64,000 bases of DNA, taken from positions 716,244 to 780,243 of the forward strand of contig JBAZMV010000001.1 in assembly GCA_041649635.1 (NCBI GenBank), read 5' to 3'. Below the pieces are notes generated by a model. The model was not told where the DNA came from and made no database searches. It was given only the letters and a program-made list of their open reading frames with translations. Below are positions 56,062 to 63,729 of this stretch, one piece after another. Position 1 is the first letter of the stretch. Each line of letters starts with the position of its first letter. Position numbers and translations under genes: made by a program. This DNA comes from Dehalococcoidia bacterium (GTDB lineage Bacteria > Chloroflexota > Dehalococcoidia > E44-bin15).

Positions 56062-57249
56062 TTAAGTCGTATACTCGCTGTTTATCGCTACATATTCCGC
56101 CGTCAGGTCGCACCCCCACGCCGTAGCTGAGTGCTTCCCCCCGTTGAGCGCCACGCGCACCTTGACCTCATCCTTGCCCATAGCCGCACTCACTGTCTTT
56201 TTATTGAACGGCACGGGCTCGCCGGCAGACATGAGTTGCATGTTGGCCAAGTAGAGGTCGACTTTTTTAGGGTTGAACCCGGCCCCGCTCCTCCCCAGCG
56301 CCGCGATGATGCGCCCCCAGTTCGGATCGCAGCCGTGAACGGCGGACTTAACGAGAGGTGAGCCGACGATGGTGCGCGCGGCGATTCGTGCATCGGCCAA
56401 CGACTTAGCGCCATCGACCGTTACCTCGATAAGGCGAGTCGCTCCCTCGCCGTCGGTGGCGATGCTGCGCGCCAGGTAAATACAAACTTTCGACAGTGCT
56501 TCAGCGAACGCCTTCTCCGCCTTAGTCCCGGCCTTGACCGCGCCACCGGCGCCGTTGGCCAGGATCAGCGCCGTATCGTTGGTGCTGGTATCGCCATCGA
56601 CCGTAATCATGTTGAGGGAAGCGTCGACCGCTTCTCCTAAAAAGCTATCCAGCAAGCGAGCGTCGATCTTGGCATCTGTCGTTAAAAATGACAGCATGGT
56701 GGCCATGTCCGGATGTATCATGCCCGCGCCCTTGGCAATTCCGGCGACGGTGAAACCGTATTCCTCGCAGGCAACGGCGATCTCCTTGGGACGTGTATCC
56801 GTGGTCATGATGGCGTGAGCCAACTCGTGCCCGCCCTTCGCGGACAGCTTCATCTGCATAGCGCCCGCCTCGATCTTATCGACGGGTAGCTTAACACCGA
56901 TGACGCCGGTGCTGGCCACCAGCACGGAGTCGTCCGGGATATCGAGCTTCATCGCCGCGGCCTGCGCCATAGCTCTGGCATCCTTCATGCCCTGCGCCCC
57001 GGTGCATGCGTTGGCGCAGCCGGCGTTGACGATGACCGCCTGAGCTTTACCCGACGCGACGCGATCCTGGCACCATTGGACGGGAGCAGCTTTAATTCGA
57101 TTCTTTGTAAAACGCCCGGCGACGGCGCATGGCCTCTCGGAATACAAAATGCCGAGGTCCAGCCTGCCTTCGTATTTTATCCCGGCAGCGGCCGCCCCGG
57201 CCAGGAACCCCTGCGGCGAGGTTATCGTACCGTTACGTATGATTTTCAC
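56062..57249 (-). CDS. argJ: glutamate N-acetyltransferase/amino-acid acetyltransferase
   Basis: ArgJ recycles acetyl groups from acetylornithine to glutamate. The frame is open to TTG 57285, but family homology starts at KIIRNGTITSPQGFLAGAAAAGIK, so GTG 57249 is chosen (395 residues). The self-cleavage site is in KGAGMIHPDMATML (Thr184 as nucleophile of the beta chain). A TGATAATAT -10-like box ends 8 nt before this GTG, and no ribosome binding site is seen, so it may be leaderless. Its last 26 codons are duplicated at 55022. It is separated from argB by plus-strand genes. Confidence 0.93.
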   Translation of the reverse strand: MKIIRNGTITSPQGFLAGAAAAGIKYEGRLDLGILYSERPCAVAGRFTKNRIKAAPVQWCQDRVASGKAQAVIVNAGCANACTGAQGMKDARAMAQAAAMKLDIPDDSVLVASTGVIGVKLPVDKIEAGAMQMKLSAKGGHELAHAIMTTDTRPKEIAVACEEYGFTVAGIAKGAGMIHPDMATMLSFLTTDAKIDARLLDSFLGEAVDASLNMITVDGDTSTNDTALILANGAGGAVKAGTKAEKAFAEALSKVCIYLARSIATDGEGATRLIEVTVDGAKSLADARIAARTIVGSPLVKSAVHGCDPNWGRIIAALGRSGAGFNPKKVDLYLANMQLMSAGEPVPFNKKTVSAAMGKDEVKVRVALNGGKHSATAWGCDLTAEYVAINSEYTT

Positions 57250-57485
57250 AAGCGCAATATTATCATAGGAAGGATTGCGGCGCAATAAGAGGAAGCGTTT
57301 AGTGAATAGACAATGGTGAGTAGTTTGTAGTCTGTCATCCTGAGGTAGCGCCGAAGGATCTCGTCGAGATTCTTCACTTCGTTCAGAATGACATTGAAGA
57401 AAAAGAGGTGGAGGAGAAGATTTCTCCTTCCATGGTTGACTAACTTATCATAAGAATTACCCATCGTGTCAGGGCTTGCGCTAAG

Positions 57486-57494
57486 TGGTATAAT
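57486..57494 (+). promoter_or_regulatory. extended -10 promoter of the CARDB lipoprotein
   Basis: TGGTATAAT at 57486-57494; leader about 22 nt containing GGAAGG. The 237-bp gap before it holds a TCATCCTGAGG-type dispersed repeat (about 57337-57395) and a truncated DR1 start (57404-57433). Confidence 0.5.
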
Positions 57495-57522
57495 ATCGCA
57501 ATATACTTTGGAAGGTGAAGTC

Positions 57523-58350
57523 ATGAAGATCGTAAATTGTATCTTGGCACTATTCCTCGCGATGTTATTAATACCCGTCATCGCGTGCGACAGCGAGGAT
57601 GCGGAGCCCACCCCTACAGCAACGGTAGCCCCCACCCCTACGCCTGTGCCGGACCTGCCAGACCTGACCATTACCGGCATCTCATTCGATCCGGCGGTAG
57701 GCTGCGAGGGCGCACCGGTGGAGGTAGCGGTTACGATTCAGAACCAGGGAACACAGCTCTCCCCGGCCTGCTACTGGTCATGGCAGTTGTTCGCGGGCAG
57801 CCAGATACTGGTGAACACCCTGCCCAGCCTGCCCCCGGGCGGAACCATCGTTGTTCATACCGAACTAACCCTGGCCGACGATATCACCGGCGCCTTCAAC
57901 ACCACAGCTATAGCGGACTCGATGGCGGGAGTCACCGAGATCAACGAGAGCGACAATGAATTCATACAGCCGCTCAGTGTGAGCCTTTGCGACCTGGAGT
58001 CCAGCTACGATGCGGACAAGGCCGGCATCCAGACGGCGCTCGAAGCGTACATGACCAGTAACAATGGCTCCATCCCGTTAACGGCCAATTCTGTTTATTT
58101 AAGCTACCCCGCCGGCACTTATTCCATCCTTAATTTATGCGCTCTCGTCGGGGAGGGCGAATTGCTGGACGAGGTGCCCGCCAGCGCCCGCGACGACTCG
58201 TTCGATAACTGCGCGGCCGGCACGTGCGACTGTAAGCAGAACGCCCGCTATATCTGGCTGGTGAACCTCGCTGGCAACGTGATGTCCGTATGTATCGGCG
58301 GCGAATGCGACATGAACTTCGCCGATGGCTATCAGGGCATCTGGCCGTAA
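57523..58350 (+). CDS. CARDB-domain lipoprotein with C-terminal DGYQGVWP-type domain
   Basis: The start at ATG 57523 lies behind GGAAGG. The 275-residue protein has a lipoprotein signal peptide (IPVIAC, Cys22), a Thr/Pro linker, a CARDB-type Ig-like domain (about 45-130: DLTITGISFDPAVGCEGAPVEVAVTIQNQG), and a C-terminal domain (about 150-275) with paired Cys (DNCAAGTCDC), an Ala-Arg-Tyr-x-Trp strand and the ending ADGYQGIWP. That last domain is shared with the two genes that follow. It is probably exposed on the outer face of the cell. Function unknown. Confidence 0.75.
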   Translation: MKIVNCILALFLAMLLIPVIACDSEDAEPTPTATVAPTPTPVPDLPDLTITGISFDPAVGCEGAPVEVAVTIQNQGTQLSPACYWSWQLFAGSQILVNTLPSLPPGGTIVVHTELTLADDITGAFNTTAIADSMAGVTEINESDNEFIQPLSVSLCDLESSYDADKAGIQTALEAYMTSNNGSIPLTANSVYLSYPAGTYSILNLCALVGEGELLDEVPASARDDSFDNCAAGTCDCKQNARYIWLVNLAGNVMSVCIGGECDMNFADGYQGIWP

Positions 58351-58363
58351 ATAAAGTCGACCG

Positions 58364-58825
58364 ATGAAACGGCTTAAAAGCTGGCGATGGGTAGTATTTA
58401 TCGTACTTCTGATCGCGGTAGTATTCGGCGGATGGTATTTTACCACCCAGATGATACGTACAGAATACCCGCAGGCCTGGTCCGACTGGCGGGCCAAGCT
58501 TCAAGACGCGGTAACGGACTATAGAAACGCTAACAACGGCTCCCTGCCGATAGTAGGCAGCGGAGCCGTTATCGTTGACGGCGAAGAACAGTATATAATC
58601 GACATTTGCGCTCTCGTAGAATTGAACCTCATTCCGTCGACCCCCGCCAGCTGCGCCTCTCTCCCCGGCGCCGCGGACGATAACTGCGACGGCGGCGAAT
58701 GCTATTGCTATGAAGAGCACCACTATCTCTGGACGATCGACCCGGAGGGATCGGTACACTCGGCATGCATCGGGCAGCAGTGCGATAAGTCCGATGCCGA
58801 CGGCTACCAGGGTGTCTGGCCGTGA
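58364..58825 (+). CDS. membrane-anchored paralogue with DGYQGVWP-type domain (1)
   Basis: The 153-residue protein has an N-terminal membrane helix (about 8-28) and an external domain. The domain contains VTDYRNANNGSLP, YIIDICALVE, DNCDGGECYC and DADGYQGVWP, matching the C-terminal halves of the neighbours on both sides. The helix followed by an AxxDYRxxN helix recalls type IV pilin-like proteins, but no prepilin leader is present. It begins 13 nt behind the CARDB gene. Its stop TGA is part of the next gene's -10 box. Confidence 0.7.
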   Translation: MKRLKSWRWVVFIVLLIAVVFGGWYFTTQMIRTEYPQAWSDWRAKLQDAVTDYRNANNGSLPIVGSGAVIVDGEEQYIIDICALVELNLIPSTPASCASLPGAADDNCDGGECYCYEEHHYLWTIDPEGSVHSACIGQQCDKSDADGYQGVWP

Positions 58826-58831
58826 TATAAT
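58823..58831 (+). promoter_or_regulatory. extended -10 promoter overlapping a stop codon
   Basis: TGATATAAT at 58823-58831; its TGA is the stop codon of the preceding gene. It would drive the third paralogue at 58862. Confidence 0.45.
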
Positions 58832-58861
58832 CAGTATGTTATCTCAGAACGCGACAACACT

Positions 58862-59311
58862 ATGCGATTATTCAGTCTCAAGAGATGGAAGTTCAACCTT
58901 ACGGCGCTGGTCATCCTCGCCGTGATAATTACCGTATACTGGTTCACCATGTGGAACACGCCGTCCAATACGGATTACACGGCCGTCGTCGATATTTTGA
59001 ACACCGAGGTGGAGGAATACAAGCTGCATCACGATAACAGCCTGCCGGTCTCCGGAATGAATGCCTCGCTCGATGAGCCCGCCGGCACCTATTTTATAAT
59101 CGACATCTGCGCGCTGATGAACTATGTGCCTGACGGCTTCGCCGCAGTCGATGGAGATGACAATGACAACTGCGATGCAGGTGACTGTGAATGTCAGCCC
59201 GACGCAAGCTACGTCTGGCTGCTCGATTCATACGGCAAAGTATTTTCAAAGTGTGTTGGCGACGACTGTAAGAACAACGGGGCTGACGGCTACCAGGGTG
59301 TCTGGCCATAA
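58862..59311 (+). CDS. membrane-anchored paralogue with DGYQGVWP-type domain (2)
   Basis: The 149-residue protein has a basic start (MRLFSLKRWK), a membrane helix (about 12-31) and an external domain with EEYKLHHDNSLPVSG, YFIIDICALMNYVPD, DNCDAGDCEC, SYVWLLDSYGKVFSKCVG and ADGYQGVWP. Conserved Cys positions suggest disulfides outside the membrane. Three such genes in a row with different N-terminal parts look like duplication of one binding domain. Function unknown. Confidence 0.7.
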   Translation: MRLFSLKRWKFNLTALVILAVIITVYWFTMWNTPSNTDYTAVVDILNTEVEEYKLHHDNSLPVSGMNASLDEPAGTYFIIDICALMNYVPDGFAAVDGDDNDNCDAGDCECQPDASYVWLLDSYGKVFSKCVGDDCKNNGADGYQGVWP

Positions 59312-59434
59312 CTGTTCTCTGTCATTCCCTGACTTGATCAGGGAATCCAGAAATCTTAATCTGTCATGGCTGAGTGAAGCGAAGCATCTCGTACCCTGCC
59401 AGCCATAATTACGAGATTCTTCAGGTTTTAGAAT

Positions 59435-59494
59435 GTAGGGTGGGTAGAGCGCAGCGAAACCCACCAACTAATCGGCGGGCACAGCCCGCCCTAC
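59435..59494. repeat. REP element pair of the RAYT family, remote copy
   Basis: GTAGGGTGGGTAGAGCGCAG ... ACCCACCA (59435-59466), the same element as beside the transposase at 37.8 kb, followed by an inverted partner GGGCGGGCACAGCCCGCC with CTAC (to 59494). It lies between convergent genes; the preceding 59318-59425 also looks like intergenic repeat. No gene is seen in 59312-59509. Confidence 0.75.
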
Positions 59495-59509
59495 ATATTC
59501 CATCGCTCC

Positions 59510-60487
59510 CTACACAAAATGGCCCCTCAATTCCACGCCGGAATGCGGGCTGTAGAGGGCCGGCTGGATGTCCAGCATAGTAAACGCCCCGGACCGACCC
59601 TGCTGCTTGAGCCTATAAGCCGCCCGTGCGCACGCCACGAGCACGCTCCCCGTGAATCCCGGATTCGATTCAAGTTTGCAGCTGTACTCCAGTATCTGGC
59701 GGCTGTTCTTGCCGACTGTCCCCGATGTCAGCACGAACCCTCCATGCGGATAGGCGGCATGCTTCTCCGCCATCTCCTTCTCGCTGATGAAAACGACCTT
59801 CGTATCGTAATCGGAATAATAGTTCGGCATCTCGACGATCCCGCGCCTGATCCTTTCTCTGTCCGCGCCCTTTTTTGCGACGACGTATACCAGCCGCTTG
59901 TGCATCTGGCGCTTGGTGAAATCGGGCGTCTTGCCGTCCCGCACCTTCTCCAGCGCCGTCTCGATAGGCAGCGTATACTGGCGCGCATCTAATACACCCT
60001 CGATCTTACGCGCCGCATCGGAATGCCCCTGGCTGACCCCGGGCCCCCAGAAGGTGAACCCCTTGCAGCCGGGCAGGAAGGCTTCGCCCATTACCCTCTC
60101 CAGCGAGAAGATGCCGGGATCCCACCCCGCAGAGATTATCGACACGTTGCCGTTCTTCCTGGCAACGGCATCCATCTTCTTGAAGTAGCCCGGGATATCG
60201 GCATGAGTATCGAAGCTGTCGACCGTGCTGAAGCGCTTCGCGAACACCGGCCCCTGCGCCGGAATGTCCTCCTTGGAGCCGCCGCAGAGTATAGCCACGT
60301 CGATCTTAACTCCCTTTGGTAAAGAGAACTTCTCTGTATTCAGCACCGCGACGCCTTTCAACTGCTTCGCCACCTGCTCCGGTCTGCGCGAGAACGCCGC
60401 GGAGAGCTTCATATCATCGCTCTTCTCCAGCGCCGCGATAACTCCGCGCCCCACGTTGCCGTATCCCACTATCGCTACATTTATCAC
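59510..60487 (-). CDS. ddh: meso-diaminopimelate D-dehydrogenase
   Basis: The enzyme interconverts tetrahydrodipicolinate and meso-diaminopimelate with NADPH and ammonia. The protein has the Rossmann start INVAIVGYGNVGRGV, the substrate region SAGWDPGIFSLERV and the family block FWGPGVSQGHSDAARKI. AGGAGG directly touches an ATG at 60493, leaving no spacing, but lies 6 nt before GTG 60487, which is preferred (325 residues). The neighbouring dapF and dapL would make the same product by the longer route. Confidence 0.93.
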   Translation of the reverse strand: MINVAIVGYGNVGRGVIAALEKSDDMKLSAAFSRRPEQVAKQLKGVAVLNTEKFSLPKGVKIDVAILCGGSKEDIPAQGPVFAKRFSTVDSFDTHADIPGYFKKMDAVARKNGNVSIISAGWDPGIFSLERVMGEAFLPGCKGFTFWGPGVSQGHSDAARKIEGVLDARQYTLPIETALEKVRDGKTPDFTKRQMHKRLVYVVAKKGADRERIRRGIVEMPNYYSDYDTKVVFISEKEMAEKHAAYPHGGFVLTSGTVGKNSRQILEYSCKLESNPGFTGSVLVACARAAYRLKQQGRSGAFTMLDIQPALYSPHSGVELRGHFV

Positions 60488-60629
60488 TTCCATCCTCCTG
60501 AGCCTCGGCCGTCAAAAGGCGACCGATAATCTCGCCACTAATTATAGCAAACACGGCCCTGAAAAATCGCGAAGTTGGCGCAAAAATCAGACAATCTTCC
60601 GGCATATCCGTCGACCTTGCCGCAAAAGG

Positions 60630-60638
60630 TGCTATAAT
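60630..60638 (+). promoter_or_regulatory. extended -10 promoter of the small membrane protein
   Basis: TGCTATAAT at 60630-60638, divergent from ddh. The leader contains the DR2 hairpin at 60654-60677. Confidence 0.5.
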
Positions 60639-60653
60639 ACCGCAAAGACATGT

Positions 60654-60677
60654 GGGCGAATGATTATTCGCCCCTAC
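60654..60677. repeat. DR2 element in the leader of the small membrane protein
   Basis: GGGCGAATGATTATTCGCCC followed by CTAC; identical to 52889-52912. Here it lies inside a predicted 5' untranslated region, 19 bp before the ATG. Confidence 0.75.
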
Positions 60678-60695
60678 AATACGAACGGCTGCTAT

Positions 60696-61082
60696 ATGAA
60701 ATACCTGATAAGATCAGTCGAAGCCTTTTTGCTCGCATCGCTTACTGCATTCATCTTCGTGTTCTTCTTCCACGAGGACCAGGCCGGAGGATACGGCGGA
60801 GTCGTGTTTATCGTGAGTCTGATACTCTTCGCGATAATGCTGTTCCGCAGTTCATCTCACAAAGTCCATTTCTACTTCTGTCTCATCTTCGGCATCGAGT
60901 GGCTGCTGCTGCCCGCGATAGCTTACATTAATCTTCAATTCCGCACGGACACCTTCGGGGAAGCATTGGGCAACGTTATATTCTTTGGGCTGCTGACCGG
61001 CGCCGGCGTCATCGGCGGGTTTATTTTCCTGTCGCTGGCTGTACTGTTTTACCTGCGCGGACGCAGGAACAGAAATATATAG
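60696..61082 (+). CDS. four-helix membrane protein of unknown function
   Basis: An open frame from 60225 runs antisense to ddh and through a repeat; the real start is MKYLIRSVEAFLLASL at 60696. The 128 residues form four hydrophobic segments (about 8-27, 33-51, 58-76, 92-118), ending in a basic RGRRNRNI tail. No family recognised. It has an extended -10 promoter upstream, but no clear ribosome binding site. Confidence 0.6.
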   Translation: MKYLIRSVEAFLLASLTAFIFVFFFHEDQAGGYGGVVFIVSLILFAIMLFRSSSHKVHFYFCLIFGIEWLLLPAIAYINLQFRTDTFGEALGNVIFFGLLTGAGVIGGFIFLSLAVLFYLRGRRNRNI

Positions 61083-61207
61083 AAATCTCGATTCCGTGGC
61101 TTGATGTGTACGTAATTCGCCTGTAATAATTGCTGTGTATTATCTCATTGTAAATACACGGGCACGGTCCTTCCGATGCCGGAAGGATGCCCCTACGTCG
61201 TGGGTCG

Positions 61208-61347
61208 AAAAGAGGTGCCCCGATGAATCGGGACCGGGGGATTAGAGGTGTCCCCGTAGGGGCAGACCTGCGTGTCTGCCCATTGCGGGCGAACACATAG
61301 GTTCGCCCCTACCTGGATGACCAATATATGGGGGATACAGGGGGTTG
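61208..61347 (+). repeat. DR1 composite hairpin repeat, copy 9, split by a DR2 pair
   Basis: DR1 starts GAGGTGCCCCGATGAATCGG and runs to GGTGTCCCC at 61255, is interrupted by a 57-bp DR2 pair plus a few bases, and resumes with ATGGGGGATACAGGGGGTTGA (written in parts: ATGGGGGATAC, AGGGGGTTGA). It occupies most of the 279-bp gap before dapF. Confidence 0.75.
61256..61312. repeat. DR2 pair inserted in a DR1 copy
   Basis: GTAGGGGCAGACCTGCGTGT, CTGCCC, then GGGCGAACACATAGGTTC and GCCCCTAC. The outer ends GTAGGGGC/GCCCCTAC are complementary. Closely similar to 47927-48017 with a shorter middle. Confidence 0.7.
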
Positions 61348-61361
61348 ATTACAACTTAATC

Positions 61362-62183
61362 ATGACCAAAATCAAATTCACCAAGATGCAGGCCACCGGC
61401 AACGATTTCGTTGTCATGGAAGCGAAACGAAACCGCGACTGGAATGTATTAGCTACGGCCATGTGCGATCGCCGCTTAGGGGTGGGCGCGGACGGCATCA
61501 TACTGGTCATGCCATCCCGGAAGGCCGACATACGCATGAGGATGTTCAACCCGGACGGCTCCGAGGCCGAGGCCTGCGGCAACGGCACCAGGTGCCTTGC
61601 CAGATATGCTATCGGCCGGGGATTGGTCGACGGTAAAGAGATTACGATAGAGACGCTCGGCGGATCGAGGAAGGCGCGGCAGCTTGACGATATGATACAG
61701 GTCGACATGGGAGAACCGATTTTCAAGGCCGGGCTGATCCCGGTCAAGCTAAATCGCGACGCGGTGATCGATCATCCGCTCGCCATCGGCGGCAGGCGGC
61801 TGAAGCTGACCTGCCTCTCGATGGGCAACCCCCATGCCGTCGCGTTCATCGATGAGGCTATAGAGAAATTCCCTCTCGAAACGATCGGCCCGAAGGTCGA
61901 GAACCACCCGTTCTTTCCAAAGCGGGTGAATTTTGAGATAGCGAATGTGATGGGCAAAGGCAGGATACGCGCCCGGGTCTGGGAGCGCGGCGCGGGCGAG
62001 ACGCTCTCCTGCGGCAGCGGTGCCTGCGCCATAGCGGTGGCGGCGCGATTGCACAGGTTCTGCGGTAAAAAAACGAATGTAGCGCTGCCGGGCGGGACAC
62101 TGACCATCGACTGGGACGGGAAGAGCCAGGTGAAGCTGACCGGCCCCGCGGAGGAAGTGTTCACGGGAACGTGGCCGGGATAA
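61362..62183 (+). CDS. dapF: diaminopimelate epimerase
   Basis: The enzyme converts LL- to meso-diaminopimelate for lysine synthesis. The frame is open from 61272 through repeat sequence, but the family start MTKIKFTKMQATGNDF is at 61362, giving 273 residues. Both catalytic Cys are present: Cys72 (EACGNGTRC) and Cys217 (LSCGSGACA). The nearest G-run is the DR1 end, about 16 nt upstream, so no proper ribosome binding site is seen. It stands 380 bp before dapL with repeats between. Confidence 0.97.
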   Translation: MTKIKFTKMQATGNDFVVMEAKRNRDWNVLATAMCDRRLGVGADGIILVMPSRKADIRMRMFNPDGSEAEACGNGTRCLARYAIGRGLVDGKEITIETLGGSRKARQLDDMIQVDMGEPIFKAGLIPVKLNRDAVIDHPLAIGGRRLKLTCLSMGNPHAVAFIDEAIEKFPLETIGPKVENHPFFPKRVNFEIANVMGKGRIRARVWERGAGETLSCGSGACAIAVAARLHRFCGKKTNVALPGGTLTIDWDGKSQVKLTGPAEEVFTGTWPG

Positions 62184-62186
62184 CAT

Positions 62187-62211
62187 GGGGCAATTCATGA
62201 ATTGCCCCTAC
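62187..62211. repeat. DR2 element behind dapF
   Basis: GGGGCAATTCATGAATTGCC followed by CCTAC, a perfect stem starting 4 bp behind the dapF stop codon. Confidence 0.75.
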
Positions 62212-62238
62212 ACGATGACCGGAATATTTACGCTCGGC

Positions 62239-62325
62239 GAGGTGCCCCGATATGTCGGGGCCGGGGAAACTGGGGGTGTCCCCAAATCCAAAATTCCCCC
62301 AATCTTGGGGGATACAGGGAGTTGA
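62239..62325 (+). repeat. DR1 composite hairpin repeat, copy 10
   Basis: GAGGTGCCCCGATATGTCGG, then GGGGGTGTCCCC, a short A-rich part, CCCCCAATCTTGGGGG and ACAGGGAGTTGA. Subtype with CCCGA/TCGGG first hairpin, as at 7596 and 61208. Confidence 0.8.
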
Positions 62326-62332
62326 CCAGCAA

Positions 62333-62395
62333 CGAGATTGCCACGTCGTCCTTCCATATACCTCGATATCATGGAAGGGCTTCTCGCAATGACAG
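62333..62395. repeat. DR3 hairpin repeat, third copy
   Basis: GAGATTGCCACGTCGTCCTT ... GGGCTTCTCGCAATGACAG, with CCTTCCAT/ATGGAAGG as stem. It lies between two DR1 copies. Confidence 0.6.
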
Positions 62396-62403
62396 TCTAA
62401 AAC

Positions 62404-62500
62404 AGAGGTACAGGAGACATGGTCTCCTGACAGGGTTTTAGGGGTGTCCCCTAATATTAATAAATGTCCCCCAACGTATGGGGGACTAACAGGGGGTTCG
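62404..62500 (+). repeat. DR1 composite hairpin repeat, copy 11
   Basis: GAGGTACAGGAGACATGGTC, AGGGGTGTCCCCT followed by AATATTAATAAA, CCCCCAACGTATGGGGG and AGGGGGTTCGG. Same subtype as 52762-52853. With the DR2, DR1 and DR3 elements before it, it fills the 380-bp gap between dapF and dapL, where no gene is seen. Confidence 0.85.
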
Positions 62501-62563
62501 GTTATTGTTCCCCCCTTTTAAGGGGGATTTCAGAGGGTTCAATCCTAATAAGAAAGATCGAAG

Positions 62564-63724
62564 ATGAAACCAGCGAAAAGGATCGAACAACTGCCGCCCT
62601 ACCTCTTCGTCGGCATATCGAAAAAGATAGCCGAGAAGAAATCTCAGGGCATAGACGTCATCAGCCTGGGCATCGGGGACCCCGATCTGCCCACGCCGCC
62701 GCATATCATCGAGAGGCTGTGCCGGGCGGCGCGCGACCCGCAAAACCACCGCTATCCTGATTCGGAAGGCCTGCCCGAATTTCGCAAGGCGGTGGCGGAC
62801 TGGTACAAGAGGCGGTTCGACATCGGGCTCGACCCGAATAAAGAGGTCGTATCGCTCATCGGGGCCAAGGACGGCGTGGCGCACATATCATGGTGCCTCA
62901 TCGACCCGGGCGATATCGCGCTGGTGCCTGATCCCGGCTACCCCGTTTACGCCACGGGCGCCATGTTCTGCGGCGGGGAATCGTATTACATGCCGTTGCG
63001 GGAGGAGAACGGTTTCCTGCCCGATCTGGAAGGCATCCCGGAGAATGTCGTCAGGAAATCAAAGTTGCTGTGGATAAACTATCCCAACAACCCGACGGGC
63101 GCGGTCGCCGGTATCGACTTTTTCGAAAAGGTTGTCGCATTCGCTAAAAAACACGATATCGCCGTATGCCACGACGCGCCGTACACCGAGATAGCGTTCG
63201 ACGGATACAAACCTGTGAGCTTCCTTCAGGCCAGGGGAGCCATGGACGTCGGCATCGAGTTCCATTCCCTGTCCAAGACCTACAACATGACCGGCTGGAG
63301 GGTCGGCATGGCCGTGGGGAACGCCGCAATAATCGACGCCCTGAAAAGGATCAAATCGAATATTGACTCCGGCATACCCCAGGCGATACAACGCGCCGCC
63401 ATCGAGGCCTTGAGCGGGTCGCAGCAATGTGTAAGCGACAACATGGCGATCTACCAGCGCCGCCGCGATAAAGTTATCGAGGCGCTTTCGAAGATAGGTA
63501 TCAGTGCGGCGAAACCCCGCGCTGGCCTCTATATCTGGGCTAAAGTCCCGGATGGATACACCTCGATAGAATTCGCAACGAGATGGCTGGACGACATCGG
63601 CGTGGTGGTGATCCCGGGCGTCGGCTACGGGCCTCATGGCGAAGGGTACATCCGCATCTCGCTCACGGTGCCGGATGCGCGCCTGGACGAGGCGCTGTCT
63701 AGAATTGCTTCATGGAATAAATAA
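62564..63724 (+). CDS. dapL: LL-diaminopimelate aminotransferase
   Basis: The 386-residue class I aminotransferase begins AKRIEQLPPYLFVGISKKIAEKKSQG, as DapL of the Chloroflexota/archaeal type does, with GIGDPDLPTPPHI, YPNNPTGA and PLP Lys238 in HSLSKTYNMTGWRVGMAVG. It converts tetrahydrodipicolinate directly to LL-diaminopimelate, which DapF then epimerises. Of the related families, the context of dapF supports this assignment over alanine or aspartate aminotransferase. The ribosome binding site is weak (AAGATCGAAG). Confidence 0.92.
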   Translation: MKPAKRIEQLPPYLFVGISKKIAEKKSQGIDVISLGIGDPDLPTPPHIIERLCRAARDPQNHRYPDSEGLPEFRKAVADWYKRRFDIGLDPNKEVVSLIGAKDGVAHISWCLIDPGDIALVPDPGYPVYATGAMFCGGESYYMPLREENGFLPDLEGIPENVVRKSKLLWINYPNNPTGAVAGIDFFEKVVAFAKKHDIAVCHDAPYTEIAFDGYKPVSFLQARGAMDVGIEFHSLSKTYNMTGWRVGMAVGNAAIIDALKRIKSNIDSGIPQAIQRAAIEALSGSQQCVSDNMAIYQRRRDKVIEALSKIGISAAKPRAGLYIWAKVPDGYTSIEFATRWLDDIGVVVIPGVGYGPHGEGYIRISLTVPDARLDEALSRIASWNK

Positions 63725-63729
63725 TATAC

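Larger units (their letters stand above)
55022..56144. mobile_element. 965-bp insert bounded by a 79-bp direct duplication of the argJ 3' end
   Basis: Direct repeats 55022-55100 and 56066-56144 flank an insert (55101-56065) that holds a strong promoter and one lipoprotein gene. argJ remains intact because the right repeat supplies its end. This is the arrangement left by integration into the 3' end of a gene, or by recombination with a foreign argJ and its downstream gene. There is no integrase or transposase in the insert. Confidence 0.55.
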
